This document shows positions 51,468 through 60,724 of a stretch of 64,000 bases of DNA, piece by piece. Position numbers and translations under genes: made by a program. The notes beneath the pieces were generated by a model. That model saw nothing but the letters and a program-made list of their open reading frames with translations. It did not search any database and had not been told where the DNA came from. Position 1 is the stretch's first letter; each line of letters starts with the position of its first letter. The stretch is from the NCBI GenBank assembly GCA_002483345.1, contig DLHS01000009.1, forward strand, positions 4,571 to 68,570. Reading direction: 5' to 3'. Origin of the DNA: Bacteroidetes bacterium UBA7662. GTDB lineage: Bacteria > Bacteroidota > Bacteroidia > UBA7662.

Positions 51468-52172
51468 ATGAAAAAAATCATTGCATTCGCCTCACTGGCA
51501 TTGTTGTTCAGTGGAGCAGTTTCAGCGCAAAAGGCTACCAGCGGTGCTATCACCGTGGAGGGCCAGCTTTCTCTCTGGGGCCCGACACAAGTAGTTGCCC
51601 CTATCATCCGGGGTCGTTACTTCATTACAGACGATCTGGCTGCCCGCTTACAATTGGGCTTCTATTCCAACAACAACACCAGTAATTTTACAGAAAACCC
51701 TGATGGCACCGGTGGCACCGGTTCAAGAGAGCGCTCAAACAGCATGTTTGACATTCGTCTCGGCATTGAAAAACACCTTTCCGGTACAGATAAACTGAGC
51801 CCTTATCTGGGAGCTGAGTTTATGTTCGGAAGTGGCTCTGCCTCAGAAACCTGGACCAACTCAAACAACGGTACTTCTTATACCCTCAACGACAGAGGCA
51901 GTATCGACGGAGCCTGGTCTGGTGGCTTCCTGACTTATGCTCCCGGTACAACCATTGGCTTTAATGTGCTGGTGGGTGCCGACTACTACCTTGTAGAGAA
52001 ACTGTACATAGGCGGTGAGTTCGGATATGGCTTCATGTCGAATTCAGGACCCGATGTTACCACAGAACTCAGCGTTGGTGGTGTAACCGGCAAAACAGTA
52101 GCGCCAGGTGGTTCCAGCAGCGGTCTGGGTATGTACAATACCGCAGGGCTGCGTATTGGTCTGAAGTTTTAA
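51468..52172 (+). CDS. Outer-membrane beta-barrel protein (OmpW/OmpA-like)
   Basis: 234 residues. Signal peptide MKKIIAFASLALLFSGAVSAQ; then eight-strand-like pattern with long polar Gly/Asn/Thr loops (NNNTSNFTENPDGTGGTG) and alternating strands (FDIRLGIEKHL, LSPYLGAEFMFGSGS). It ends RIGLKF, with C-terminal Phe as expected for BAM substrates. No OmpA peptidoglycan domain. Probably a small porin or structural barrel. Single gene with strong promoter and terminator, so likely highly expressed. Confidence 0.82.
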   Translation: MKKIIAFASLALLFSGAVSAQKATSGAITVEGQLSLWGPTQVVAPIIRGRYFITDDLAARLQLGFYSNNNTSNFTENPDGTGGTGSRERSNSMFDIRLGIEKHLSGTDKLSPYLGAEFMFGSGSASETWTNSNNGTSYTLNDRGSIDGAWSGGFLTYAPGTTIGFNVLVGADYYLVEKLYIGGEFGYGFMSNSGPDVTTELSVGGVTGKTVAPGGSSSGLGMYNTAGLRIGLKF

Positions 52173-52191
52173 CAGACGAATCTCTTAAATC

Positions 52192-52220
52192 AGGCCATTC
52201 CTCAGGGGATGGCCTTTTTT
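52192..52220 (+). terminator. Rho-independent terminator
   Basis: Stem AGGCCAT (52192-52198) with ATGGCCT (52209-52215), 10-base loop, then five more T. Ends the beta-barrel gene. Confidence 0.85.
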
Positions 52221-52230
52221 GTTTAGACAT

Positions 52231-52251
52231 CGAGAGGCGAGAGGCGAGAAA
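52231..52251. repeat. Fragment related to the fold-back element outer arm
   Basis: CGAGAGGCGAGAGGCGAGAAA resembles the outer arm of the 6515-6835 element (GCGAGAGGCGAGAC). Only one arm is seen here, with a duplicated GAGAGGC unit. May be a decayed copy or an independent simple repeat. Confidence 0.5.
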
Positions 52252-52337
52252 AAAACTATGCCTGTGTAGATTATAAAAACCAGCCTGCTAGGTGGCCCGC
52301 CTGAGAACATACAGCTGGTTACTGTTTATATGGATTT

Positions 52338-53825
52338 TTAAACCGGTGCTACCAGGTATAAATGCTGTCTGGCTCTTGTAATGGCGGTATACAGCCAGCG
52401 TTGGTATAATTCATCGCTGCCGTAGGCCTTTTCCATCAACACAAAAACATGCGGCCATTCCCCGCCCTGGGCTTTGTGGGTTGTAATGGCATAAGGATAT
52501 TTTAGCTGCAACGCATTCAGATAGGGATCGTACGGCCCGTAAGTCTCCGCGTTTTTACGGGCGATCAGCAGTAGCTGATATGCCGGCTGCGAAAGGCCTG
52601 CTTCTTTGCTGTCGAGCAAATTGTACAACACCCTGCCTTGCCGGATGTGCCGGCGTCCCTTCAAGTCCACAAAAGCATACTCGGCTTTCAGCCATTGTAA
52701 ACCGGCATACTCTTCCAGTTGCCCTCCATGGTTTATCAGGTCTATTTCTTCGCCATTGGCAATGAAGTCTGTTTTGTTGAGATAATGATTCCGTATCACC
52801 AGCATGGATTCGCCCGGAACAGGCATTTTCTGCTCTGCTGCATGCAGCAATCGTCTGAATTTTTTATTGATCCGCTGCGCCCAGAAGTTAGAATAAGTAA
52901 CCATCGCTACCTGATCGGGGTTTTGCTTATACAGCTCCAGGTATAGCTCCAGGGCGGCATCCACCGAATGGAACTGCCCGATATCCTCCGGCAACTCAAA
53001 AGTAGCGGGATCAAACCGACGTCGTTGCTCCAGTTGGTCCCGTAATTCGGTGGCCATCTGCAGTATACCTGAATAGCTTTGCTGTCGCTTCACTTTCCGG
53101 AGGGTAAATTCCAGACTTTCAATACCCCTCGTTTTCAGATCTGCCGGTGTCAGCGCTGCGGATCTCAGTTCCTGTACCGGGGGCAACTGAAAAGGATCGC
53201 CCACAAAAATGATACGGTTCCAGCCGCTGTTACCGAATACGTAACGGAGCAGGTCGTCCAGCAGGCCATTGGTACGCATCAGTCCTTCTTTATTAGGCAT
53301 GGATCCCAGCATAGATGCCTCATCCACAATAAAAACAGCAGGTTCCTCTGTTTCAAATTCCCGTAGCATAAAGGTAAATCCACTCACATGCCCACCCGCA
53401 TCAAAGCGCTCCTCCAGCATATAAATCTGCTTATGGATGGTACTCGCCTCTTTGCCGGTTCTGTTGGCCAGCACTTTAGCAGCCCTGCCTGTGGGTGCCA
53501 GCAGGTAGCAGGGTATTCCGGTGTTCGTAAGCTGGTCAACCAGTCCCTGCATCAGACTTGTTTTGCCGGTTCCGGCAGATCCCTTCAAGACAAATGCGGT
53601 TCCCGGCTCCCCGTCGGTCAGATAACCGGCAAGGGCAAAAAGCAACTCCCGCTGCTCCTCATCCGCCTCCATGTGCAGCTTATCCAAAAGCGCTTCTGCA
53701 AGCCCTGTAACCGTATCCGGAACGGCTGTTTTGCCGGAACCAAACCAGGACCGTATAAAATACTGCAAATGCTGATCGACAGCCTGCTGAACCGCCTCCA
53801 GGTCGTCAGGTGAAAAAACGGACAT
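52338..53825 (-). CDS. RecD/TraA-like superfamily 1 DNA helicase
   Basis: 495 residues. Walker A GSAGTGKTSL near residue 84-92, motif II DEASML, motif with GDPFQLPP, and C-terminal UvrD-like part with ITTHKAQGGEWPHVFVL and YTAITRARQHLYLVAP. The order fits a short RecD-like 5'-3' helicase. It has no nuclease domain and does not carry RecB or RecC nearby. Probably takes part in DNA repair or recombination. Single gene; a TAATTTCG box 4 bases before the ATG predicts a leaderless transcript. Confidence 0.9.
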   Translation of the reverse strand: MSVFSPDDLEAVQQAVDQHLQYFIRSWFGSGKTAVPDTVTGLAEALLDKLHMEADEEQRELLFALAGYLTDGEPGTAFVLKGSAGTGKTSLMQGLVDQLTNTGIPCYLLAPTGRAAKVLANRTGKEASTIHKQIYMLEERFDAGGHVSGFTFMLREFETEEPAVFIVDEASMLGSMPNKEGLMRTNGLLDDLLRYVFGNSGWNRIIFVGDPFQLPPVQELRSAALTPADLKTRGIESLEFTLRKVKRQQSYSGILQMATELRDQLEQRRRFDPATFELPEDIGQFHSVDAALELYLELYKQNPDQVAMVTYSNFWAQRINKKFRRLLHAAEQKMPVPGESMLVIRNHYLNKTDFIANGEEIDLINHGGQLEEYAGLQWLKAEYAFVDLKGRRHIRQGRVLYNLLDSKEAGLSQPAYQLLLIARKNAETYGPYDPYLNALQLKYPYAITTHKAQGGEWPHVFVLMEKAYGSDELYQRWLYTAITRARQHLYLVAPV

Positions 53826-53829
53826 AGAC

Positions 53830-53837
53830 CGAAATTA
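53830..53837 (-). promoter_or_regulatory. -7 box (TAATTTCG) before the helicase gene
   Basis: Minus-strand TAATTTCG matches TAnnTTTG with one change and ends 4 bases before the ATG. The helicase transcript would thus begin at or next to the start codon. Confidence 0.45.
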
Positions 53838-53953
53838 AAGCAAATACTGCGCTTCTTTTCAGAATTTACAGCTTAAACACAACACACCGTGACTATTTGT
53901 ACGGATATCCCCTATTTTCACGATTCTGGCCTGATTTAGGCGGTTGCCATTTT

Positions 53954-56452
53954 ATGACACATCGACTCCAGCTGCTTTGTTTCTGCCTGCTCCTTGCCCT
54001 GCCTTCAGTGGCTCAGTACGCTGTTAAGGGAATCGTAACAGATGCACAAAGCGGGCAGGCGCTGCCTTTTGTAAACATCGTATGGAACGACAGTCGCCAT
54101 GGCACAACTTCCGATATAGATGGCCGTTTTGAGCTGAAATCAAATCAACCCTTTGAAAAAATCCTGTTCTCCTATGTCGGCTACGAGATAAAGACCATTT
54201 TAAACCCCGGTGCAGACCCTCTCCGGGTAGGGATGGCACGGAAAAGCCTTACCCTACAGGAAGTCGCTGTAATTGCCGGCGAAAACCCCGCCCATCGTAT
54301 TATACGTGCAGCAGTTGACCGGCGCGACCACAATGACCCGGAAAAGCTGAGCAGTTTCCGCTATACGGCCTATAATAAATTTGTTGTAACCGTGGATACC
54401 AACGACGTACTGCTTGATACCATCCCTTACCGGCGCATAAAAACGGCTGCGGGTGTTGATTCCGTGGTGGTAGATTCGAGTCGCATCCGGACGAGTGATT
54501 ATTTCCGGAAGCGGGATCTGTTCCTCACCGAATCGGTCAGTCAGCGCAGTTTCAGGGCTCCTGATTTAAGCCAGGAACGGGTTCTTGCCTTGCGCACCTC
54601 TGGTCTTAAATCACCTGAATTTCTGCTGTTATCCTCCCAGATGCAGTCCTTCAGCTTTTACAAAGATTACATTGAAATTTTGCAGACGCGGTACCTCAAC
54701 CCGCTTTCGCCCGGCAGTACCAGCCGGTATTTCTTTCAAATAGAAGATACCTCCTACCAGGCTCCTGATACTGTTTTTGTCATTTCTTTCAGGCCAAAAA
54801 CCGGCAAAAATTTCAAGGGGATGAAAGGTTTGCTGTATATAAATACCAATGGTTATGCGCTTCAGAATGTAATTGCCTCACCGGCCGATTCACTGGAAAG
54901 CATGCAAATCTCTATCCGACAGTTGTACAAACAGGTAAACGGACATAAGTGGTTTCCGGAGCAGCTCCATACCGATATCATCCTGGGCGGTATTGTCCTT
55001 AACGGCATGCAGCCGGTTGCGCTGGGGCGCTCTTACCTGCGAGATATAGAACTTGAACCCGCACTCTCCCGCAAGGAAATCGGCACCAACGGGGTAGAAG
55101 TAGCGAACGGAGCATACCAGACTCCTCCGGCGTTCTGGCAAACCTACAGAATAGAGGGCAGCGAAGGCCGGGACCAGGAAACCTACCGGTATCTGGATAG
55201 TCTGAGCAGCGAACATCAGCTGGAGCAGCGACTCAAATATGCCATGGCACTGGCAACCGGGCGACTGGCCCTTGGTCCGGTCGACCTGCGGTTAAAAGAA
55301 ATGCTGGCTGCCAACCGATACGAAGGTTTGCGATTGGGTTTAAGTCTGGCAACCAACGACAAGGTATCCCGGTGGTTTTCGGTAGGTGGTTACCTTGCCT
55401 GGGGTTTTCAGGACCGGCAGGGTAAATATGGTGGTAATGCCGATTTTTATCTGGATACCCGTAAAAACTGGCGGATTTCTGTTGCTCACAGAAATGATCT
55501 CGAGGAATCGGGGGGATATCGTTTTTTCAACGCCGATGCGGCCCTGTTTTCACAGCATTCTGAGGTGTTATGGCCACTTTTCAGACAGTATTTTGACAGA
55601 AATCTACAGGAAAATGAGTTCAGACTGCAGTTCCTCAACCAGCGGTACCTGAGCGGCACCATCGGATTAAGGACGGTAAACAAGGAGCAGACTCCCTGGT
55701 ACCGTTACCGGTACCTGCCTGATGAGACAGTAGCAGATATGCTCCCGCCAGACCAGCTGGCGGCTCTGCCTGCGAACCGTTTTCAATACACAGAACTTCG
55801 CTTTCAGTTACGGTATGCTTTTCGGGAACGTTATGTAAAGCTGAGTAATCAGCAGCACAGCCTTGGCACCAGCTATCCGGTTGTATCAGTCAATTACAGC
55901 AGGGGGCTGAAAATCCTGTCGGGCGATTATGACTTTCACCGGATGGAACTGCGCATTGAAAAAACCTTTGTGATACGCAATGCCGGATCGAGTAATCTGC
56001 AGCTGAATGCAGGGATGGCCATTGGAAACGACCTGCCGTTGAATTTACTTTATTTCACCCGTGGTATAGGGTCAGATAAGGTTGTATATGCGCAGCATAG
56101 TTTTCAAACCATTGATGCGAACGACTTTGTGAATGACCGTTTTATAACCCTGCACTGGCGCCATAGTTTTGAATCTTTATTATTCAGAACTGCCAAACAA
56201 GCTCCTGTTTTCGCTCTTGAAAACAGGCTGATTTTCGGCACATTGCGGCATCCGGGCAGGCATGTCATGACCGCGCCTGTGAACGTATTTATCCGGTCGC
56301 TGGAAAGAGGATATTTTGAAAGTGGCCTGACCCTGAGCAGAATTAAAATTGCGAGGCAGATGTGGGGTTTTGGTGTCTTCTATGGCTATGGTCCGAACCA
56401 AAAACCAGCCTTAAAAGACAATCTTGCCGTTAAGCTGATTTTCGGAATATAA
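53954..56452 (+). CDS. DUF5686 outer-membrane protein with carboxypeptidase-regulatory-like domain
   Basis: Start taken at 53954 (MTHRLQLLCFCLLLALPSVAQ), giving a signal peptide; the longer frame starts at TTG and adds 19 residues. About 832 residues. Residues 22-100 are a CarboxypepD_reg-like beta sandwich (VKGIVTDAQSGQALPFVNIVW, GRFELKS, YVGYE), as at the N-terminus of TonB-dependent proteins. The rest is the DUF5686 family: RIIRAAVDRRDHNDPEKL, YTAYNKF, LTESVSQRSF and a barrel-like C-terminus ending AVKLIFGI. Outer-membrane localisation likely. Often linked to envelope homeostasis; mechanism unknown. Confidence 0.85.
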   Translation: MTHRLQLLCFCLLLALPSVAQYAVKGIVTDAQSGQALPFVNIVWNDSRHGTTSDIDGRFELKSNQPFEKILFSYVGYEIKTILNPGADPLRVGMARKSLTLQEVAVIAGENPAHRIIRAAVDRRDHNDPEKLSSFRYTAYNKFVVTVDTNDVLLDTIPYRRIKTAAGVDSVVVDSSRIRTSDYFRKRDLFLTESVSQRSFRAPDLSQERVLALRTSGLKSPEFLLLSSQMQSFSFYKDYIEILQTRYLNPLSPGSTSRYFFQIEDTSYQAPDTVFVISFRPKTGKNFKGMKGLLYINTNGYALQNVIASPADSLESMQISIRQLYKQVNGHKWFPEQLHTDIILGGIVLNGMQPVALGRSYLRDIELEPALSRKEIGTNGVEVANGAYQTPPAFWQTYRIEGSEGRDQETYRYLDSLSSEHQLEQRLKYAMALATGRLALGPVDLRLKEMLAANRYEGLRLGLSLATNDKVSRWFSVGGYLAWGFQDRQGKYGGNADFYLDTRKNWRISVAHRNDLEESGGYRFFNADAALFSQHSEVLWPLFRQYFDRNLQENEFRLQFLNQRYLSGTIGLRTVNKEQTPWYRYRYLPDETVADMLPPDQLAALPANRFQYTELRFQLRYAFRERYVKLSNQQHSLGTSYPVVSVNYSRGLKILSGDYDFHRMELRIEKTFVIRNAGSSNLQLNAGMAIGNDLPLNLLYFTRGIGSDKVVYAQHSFQTIDANDFVNDRFITLHWRHSFESLLFRTAKQAPVFALENRLIFGTLRHPGRHVMTAPVNVFIRSLERGYFESGLTLSRIKIARQMWGFGVFYGYGPNQKPALKDNLAVKLIFGI

Positions 56453-56518
56453 AGCCACACCGGATACATCCAAGCAGTTGGATAATTGCCTATTTTCGGA
56501 GCGATTTTTGAAACTACT

Positions 56519-57907
56519 ATGATCATTTCCATGATTCTTGTGTTCGTGCTGGGCTATGCGGCCATTGCATTTGAACACCCGCTGAAGGTTAACAAAACGG
56601 CCTCTGCACTCATCACAGCAGTATTAAGCTGGACCATACTAGCTTTATTCCCGATTCCCGACAGTATTTTCTCCACTGAAATCTTTACCGATTTTCTTGG
56701 GAAATTAAAACTCGAAGGTGCTTTTGACGGGTTAAGCCAGACAGAACTTTTCAGAGAATTTGCAGGACACGAATTGTCACATCACCTGAGCTCGATTGCA
56801 GAAATTCTCTTTTTCCTGCTGGGTGCCATGACCATTGTGGAATTGGTGGATTCTCACCAGGGTTTCAAAGTCATTACCAACCGTATCAAAACCAAAGACA
56901 GCCAGAAACTATTGATTATCATCAGTGTGCTGGCTTTTTTCTTGTCGTCGGTACTCGACAACCTGACAACAGCCATTGTAATGGTTTCGTTGCTGCGTAA
57001 GCTGATACACAACCATGTGCAGCGGAAGTTGTATGCAGGTATGGTGATTATCGCTGCCAATGCCGGCGGTGCCTGGTCTCCCATAGGAGACGTAACCACC
57101 ACCATGTTGTGGATAGGCGGGCAGATTTCAGCACTTAATATCATGAAAACCCTGATACTCCCATCAATTGTATGTTTGGCGGTGCCACTGATAGTAGTAG
57201 CGCGTAAAATGAAGGGCAGGGTTATACGTGCTCCTTACGATTATGAGGTTGCTGAGCAGCAGGAGTTAATCAAAGGAAGCAGGCTGATGCTCTTTATGGG
57301 TATAGGTGCGCTGGTTTTTGTGCCCATTTTTAAAACGGTCACGCACCTCCCTCCCTATCTGGGTATGTTGCTTGGGTTGGGTGTGCTTTGGATTACTTCC
57401 GAGTTAATCCATATTGACAAAAGCGAAGAGGAGAAAAAGCCTTATTCTGCCATCCATGCATTGAGCAAAATCGACACCTCAAGTGTCTTGTTCTTCCTGG
57501 GTATACTACTCGCCATTTCTGCCCTGGAAACCATGAATATTTTGCGGCTGACAGCGGAGTGGCTGAATGCAACGATTGGAGATATGAAAATCATCGTATA
57601 CATCATCGGGATTCTTTCTGCCATTGTAGATAACGTTCCCCTGGTAGCAGCCAGCATGGGTATGTACGACTTGTCGGTTTATCCGATGGATCACTGGATG
57701 TGGGAAATGATGGCCTATTCTGCCGGTACAGGTGGCAGTATCCTGATCATAGGTTCTGCAGCAGGTGTTGCTGTTATGGGTATGGAGCGTATCAATTTCA
57801 TCTGGTACCTTAAAAAGATATCACTACTGGCCTTTCTGGGTTATACAGCCGGCACCATTGTATATCTGTTGATTTATCCTTACTTAGCGGTACATCCTGT
57901 TCATTGA
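56519..57907 (+). CDS. nhaD: Na+/H+ antiporter, NhaD family
   Basis: Start taken at 56519 (MIISMILVFVLGYAAIAFEHPLK); an ATG further up would precede the predicted transcript start, as a TATTTTCG box lies at 56491-56498. About 462 residues with 11-13 helices. Motifs: AIAFEHPLKVNKTASAL, SSVLDNLTTAIVMVSLLRKL, AANAGGAWSPIGDVTTTMLW and DNVPLVAASMGMY, all characteristic of NhaD (ion-transporter superfamily). Exports Na+ in exchange for protons. Its TGA overlaps the ATG of the next gene. Confidence 0.93.
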   Translation: MIISMILVFVLGYAAIAFEHPLKVNKTASALITAVLSWTILALFPIPDSIFSTEIFTDFLGKLKLEGAFDGLSQTELFREFAGHELSHHLSSIAEILFFLLGAMTIVELVDSHQGFKVITNRIKTKDSQKLLIIISVLAFFLSSVLDNLTTAIVMVSLLRKLIHNHVQRKLYAGMVIIAANAGGAWSPIGDVTTTMLWIGGQISALNIMKTLILPSIVCLAVPLIVVARKMKGRVIRAPYDYEVAEQQELIKGSRLMLFMGIGALVFVPIFKTVTHLPPYLGMLLGLGVLWITSELIHIDKSEEEKKPYSAIHALSKIDTSSVLFFLGILLAISALETMNILRLTAEWLNATIGDMKIIVYIIGILSAIVDNVPLVAASMGMYDLSVYPMDHWMWEMMAYSAGTGGSILIIGSAAGVAVMGMERINFIWYLKKISLLAFLGYTAGTIVYLLIYPYLAVHPVH

Positions 57908-58455
57908 TGCATATTGAAAAGACCCACATAGAGGGCCTGCTGGTCATACAGCCAACCGTGTTTGGTGACCACCGTGGTTACTTCATGGAGAGTTTTAACG
58001 AAGCTGTATTTCAGAGCCGGGGACTCCCGACCGATTTTGTTCAGGATAACCAATCCTTATCCAACAAAGGCATATTGCGTGGTTTGCACTTTCAGGCACC
58101 CCCATACGCCCAGGGTAAGCTGGTACGTGTTATCAAGGGGGCGGTACTGGATGTTGCTCTTGACATTCGTGCCCATTCGCCTACCTATGGCCAGCACTTT
58201 GCCCTGGAGCTGAATGAGTCTAATAAAACCATGCTCTGGATACCGCCCGGATTCGCTCATGGGTTCGCCACCCTTGCCGACGAGACCATCTTTTTCTACA
58301 AATGCACCGCGCTGTACGACAAAACCTCCGAAGGGGGTGTCTTGTGGAACGATCCTGCCCTTGGCATAAACTGGGGTATCAGCAACCCTGTTTTGAGCGA
58401 TAAAGACATGCTCCTGCCCAGATTGGCGGATTTCAAAACCCCCTTTAACAGGTAG
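57907..58455 (+). CDS. rfbC: dTDP-4-dehydrorhamnose 3,5-epimerase
   Basis: Start taken at the ATG at 57907, which overlaps the nhaD stop (TGATG). The 182-residue protein has the cupin-like RmlC fold: FGDHRGYFMESFN, NQSLSNKGILRGLHFQ (catalytic His), KGAVLDVALDIRAHSPTYGQ (Asp), and WIPPGFAHGFATLAD. Epimerises dTDP-4-keto-6-deoxyglucose in rhamnose synthesis. No other rml gene is in the window, so the partners are elsewhere. Coupling to a sodium antiporter is probably accidental. Confidence 0.95.
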   Translation: MHIEKTHIEGLLVIQPTVFGDHRGYFMESFNEAVFQSRGLPTDFVQDNQSLSNKGILRGLHFQAPPYAQGKLVRVIKGAVLDVALDIRAHSPTYGQHFALELNESNKTMLWIPPGFAHGFATLADETIFFYKCTALYDKTSEGGVLWNDPALGINWGISNPVLSDKDMLLPRLADFKTPFNR

Positions 58456-58491
58456 ATAAGTCTTTATTCTCTTTTCACTTCTTCTTAATTA

Positions 58492-58512
58492 TATATTTGG
58501 ATATTCTTATCC
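58492..58512 (+). promoter_or_regulatory. -7 box and small dyad before the sulfur operon
   Basis: TATATTTG at 58492-58499 matches the -7 consensus. It overlaps a 5-bp dyad (GGATA, TTCT loop, TATCC; 58499-58512), which could be an operator. The predicted leader is about 40 bases. Confidence 0.5.
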
Positions 58513-58543
58513 TTTTATATACTTTTACATAAAAGTTCCACCC

Positions 58544-59791
58544 ATGAAACGCATCGTCATACTGGGGGCCGGCTCCGGAGGCACCATGCTCGCCCGCCAT
58601 CTATTCAAAAAGCTTCCGCACGATCTTTACAAGATTACGTTGGTTGATCCGGAAGCAAGGCACTATTATCAACCAGGATTCCTCTTCCTCCCTTTCGGAC
58701 AAATTGAACCGGAAGCCTGTTACAGACCCAAAACGGATTTTATTCCAAAAGGTATCCAGCTTAAAACTGACCGGGCGCTGATCATAAAACCCGACATACA
58801 ACAAATTACCCTCGAAAATGGCCAGCACATGCATTACGATGTATTGGTGGTGGCCACCGGTACACATATAGCACCGGAAGAAACACCTGGTATGCTGGGT
58901 GAGGGTTGGCGCAAAGATGTTTTTGATTTTTACAGTTTCGAAGGCGCCATGGCACTGCGTGAAAAACTGGCGCACTGGCAAGGTGGCCGGTTGGTTGTGC
59001 ATATCACCGAAACACCTATCAAATGCCCTGTTGCACCACTGGAATTTGCCTTCCTGGCAGATGCTTATTTTGATGAAAAAGGCCTGCGCGACAAAGTGCA
59101 AATCACTTATGTGACACCCCTTTCGGGAGCATTTACCAAACCCAGGGCCGCCGCCAAGCTGGGGCACCTGCTGGAGGAAAAACAAATCGACATCGTCACC
59201 GATTTTGCCATTCAGGAAGTCGACAATGCCGGCAAACGCATCGTTTCTTACGATGGTATAGAAGTCCCTTACGACCTGTTGGTAACCGTCCCCACCAATC
59301 TGGGTGACCCGGTGGTGGCCAACTCCGGTCTGGGCGATGACTTCGGCTTTTTGCCGGTGGATAAAAAAAGTCTTCAGCACCGGCAATACCCCAACATTTT
59401 TTCGCTGGGTGATGCCACCAATGTCCCGACCTCCAAGGCTGGTTCTGTGGCACATTTTCAGTCGGAGCTGCTGGCAGCCAACATCACCCGTTATCTGATG
59501 GGTTTACCGGTCAGACAGGATTTTGACGGCCATGCCAACTGTTTTATCGAAACCGGGTACGGCAAGGCCCTGTTGATCGACTTCAACTACGAAACAGAGC
59601 CGGTAGAAGGTACTTTCCCGATACCCGGCATAGGGCCCATGCAGTTGCTGACCGAAACCCGGATGAATCATCTCGGTAAACAGGCCTTCCACTGGATATA
59701 CTTCCACATGCTGCTGGAAGGACGTAGTATTCCCTTTGTATCTCCTCAAATGAAAGTCAGTGGTAAAAAACTGAATCAAATCACCCGTTAA
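58544..59791 (+). CDS. sqr: Sulfide:quinone oxidoreductase-like flavoprotein
   Basis: 415 residues. FAD-binding GAGSGGTMLARHL (8-20), second nucleotide-like site and VVATGTHIAPEE, and C-terminal GDATNVPTSKAGSVAHFQ. Cysteines in places expected for SQR redox pair: Cys161 (IKCPVAP) and Cys333 (HANCFIE), with a third at Cys59. Two amphipathic C-terminal segments could attach to the membrane. Predicted to oxidise sulfide to polysulfide and pass electrons to quinone. Followed by DsrC/TusE- and DsrE-like genes, which supports a sulfur role over other Ndh-2-like flavoproteins. Confidence 0.85.
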   Translation: MKRIVILGAGSGGTMLARHLFKKLPHDLYKITLVDPEARHYYQPGFLFLPFGQIEPEACYRPKTDFIPKGIQLKTDRALIIKPDIQQITLENGQHMHYDVLVVATGTHIAPEETPGMLGEGWRKDVFDFYSFEGAMALREKLAHWQGGRLVVHITETPIKCPVAPLEFAFLADAYFDEKGLRDKVQITYVTPLSGAFTKPRAAAKLGHLLEEKQIDIVTDFAIQEVDNAGKRIVSYDGIEVPYDLLVTVPTNLGDPVVANSGLGDDFGFLPVDKKSLQHRQYPNIFSLGDATNVPTSKAGSVAHFQSELLAANITRYLMGLPVRQDFDGHANCFIETGYGKALLIDFNYETEPVEGTFPIPGIGPMQLLTETRMNHLGKQAFHWIYFHMLLEGRSIPFVSPQMKVSGKKLNQITR

Positions 59792-59793
59792 TC

Positions 59794-60105
59794 ATGGAAA
59801 AAATCATCGCCGGAGTAACAGTCGACGTCAATGCCGAAGGTTATCTCACTCAAATTTCTCAATGGAATGAAAACATTGCCTCAGCCATTGCTGTCGAAGA
59901 AGAAGTTGGCCCGCTGGGACCTAAACACTGGGAAGTACTGAAATACCTGCGCGACCAGCAAAGCAGAGGTACCGCCCTCTCCATCCGTGGCATCGGTAAA
60001 TCCGGTGTGGTGGATATCAAAACCTTCTACGAGTTGTTTCCGAACGGCCCGCTGAAAAAAGCATCTAAGATTGCAGGCATACCCAAACCTGCCAGTTGTA
60101 TTTAA
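59794..60105 (+). CDS. DsrC/TusE-family sulfur carrier with a single C-terminal Cys
   Basis: 103 residues. Family features: EKIIAGVTVDVNAEGYL, WNENIASAIAVEEEVGPL, HWEVLKYLRDQ and the C-terminal arm KIAGIPKPASCI. The penultimate Cys102 (CysA, the sulfur-carrying residue) is present, but the second conserved Cys, eleven residues earlier in true DsrC, is Ser91. So it cannot form the intramolecular trisulfide of dissimilatory DsrC; TusE-like or simpler persulfide carrier role is more likely. Starts 2 bp after the sqr stop and precedes a DsrE-like gene, so it likely takes sulfane sulfur from SQR. Confidence 0.88.
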   Translation: MEKIIAGVTVDVNAEGYLTQISQWNENIASAIAVEEEVGPLGPKHWEVLKYLRDQQSRGTALSIRGIGKSGVVDIKTFYELFPNGPLKKASKIAGIPKPASCI

Positions 60106-60116
60106 ACAGGGAAATC

Positions 60117-60626
60117 ATGGAAACTGACGTAATGTCCATCAAAAAAGAAAACAACCTGAAACCGGTGAAGAAGGTAATGATCATCGTCTCCAAAGGCACC
60201 CTGGACGGTGTTTATCCGGCTTTGATTCTCGCCAACGGTGCCCGCATGGAAGGAATAGAAGCGGAGATGTTTTTTACCTTTTTCGGGCTCGAATCTATTG
60301 TAAAATCACGTATGAACGATCTTCATGTGGCTGCTGTAGGTAATCCTGCTTTGCACATGCCAACGCTAGTAGGTGGTTTGCCGGGTATGGAGCATTTTGT
60401 AACCCACATGATGAAAAAGGAGATGGAAAAACTTGACATCCCGGATGTGCAGGAATTTCTGGAAATCATCAATGCTTCAGGTGGTAAAATTTACGCCTGT
60501 AAACTGGCCATGGATATGTTTCATCTGAAAAAAGAAGACCTCTGGGAAGGGGTGGATGAAGTGCTGACCGTGGGCGATTTTTATGCCCGATGCGCCGGCG
60601 AAAATACACAGGTGCTTTTTACCTGA
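60117..60626 (+). CDS. DsrE/DsrF-like sulfur-relay protein
   Basis: Start taken at 60117 (METDVMSIKKEN), 11 bases after the upstream stop; a frame that overlaps that gene is less likely. About 169 residues of DsrE fold: KKVMIIVSKGTLDGVYPALILANGARMEG, FFTFFGLESI and a conserved Cys in KIYACKLAMDMF. A second Cys is near the C-terminus (YARCAGE). DsrE2-type proteins move persulfide sulfur to TusA or DsrC. Last gene of the sqr operon and followed by a strong terminator. Confidence 0.88.
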   Translation: METDVMSIKKENNLKPVKKVMIIVSKGTLDGVYPALILANGARMEGIEAEMFFTFFGLESIVKSRMNDLHVAAVGNPALHMPTLVGGLPGMEHFVTHMMKKEMEKLDIPDVQEFLEIINASGGKIYACKLAMDMFHLKKEDLWEGVDEVLTVGDFYARCAGENTQVLFT

Positions 60627-60643
60627 GTGATCAGTTTGGGGTT

Positions 60644-60698
60644 GACCGGTCAAAGAGGCATTACGGGAAAGGACGCCTTGCTGACCGGTCTTTTTTTT
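60644..60698 (+). terminator. Rho-independent terminator of the sulfur operon
   Basis: Long stem from GACCGGTCAAAGAGGC (60644-60659) with GCCTTGCTGACCGGTC (60675-60690), followed by eight T. One of the strongest terminators in the window. Confidence 0.9.
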
Positions 60699-60724
60699 CG
60701 AAGAATGTCCTTACTTTCGTTGGC

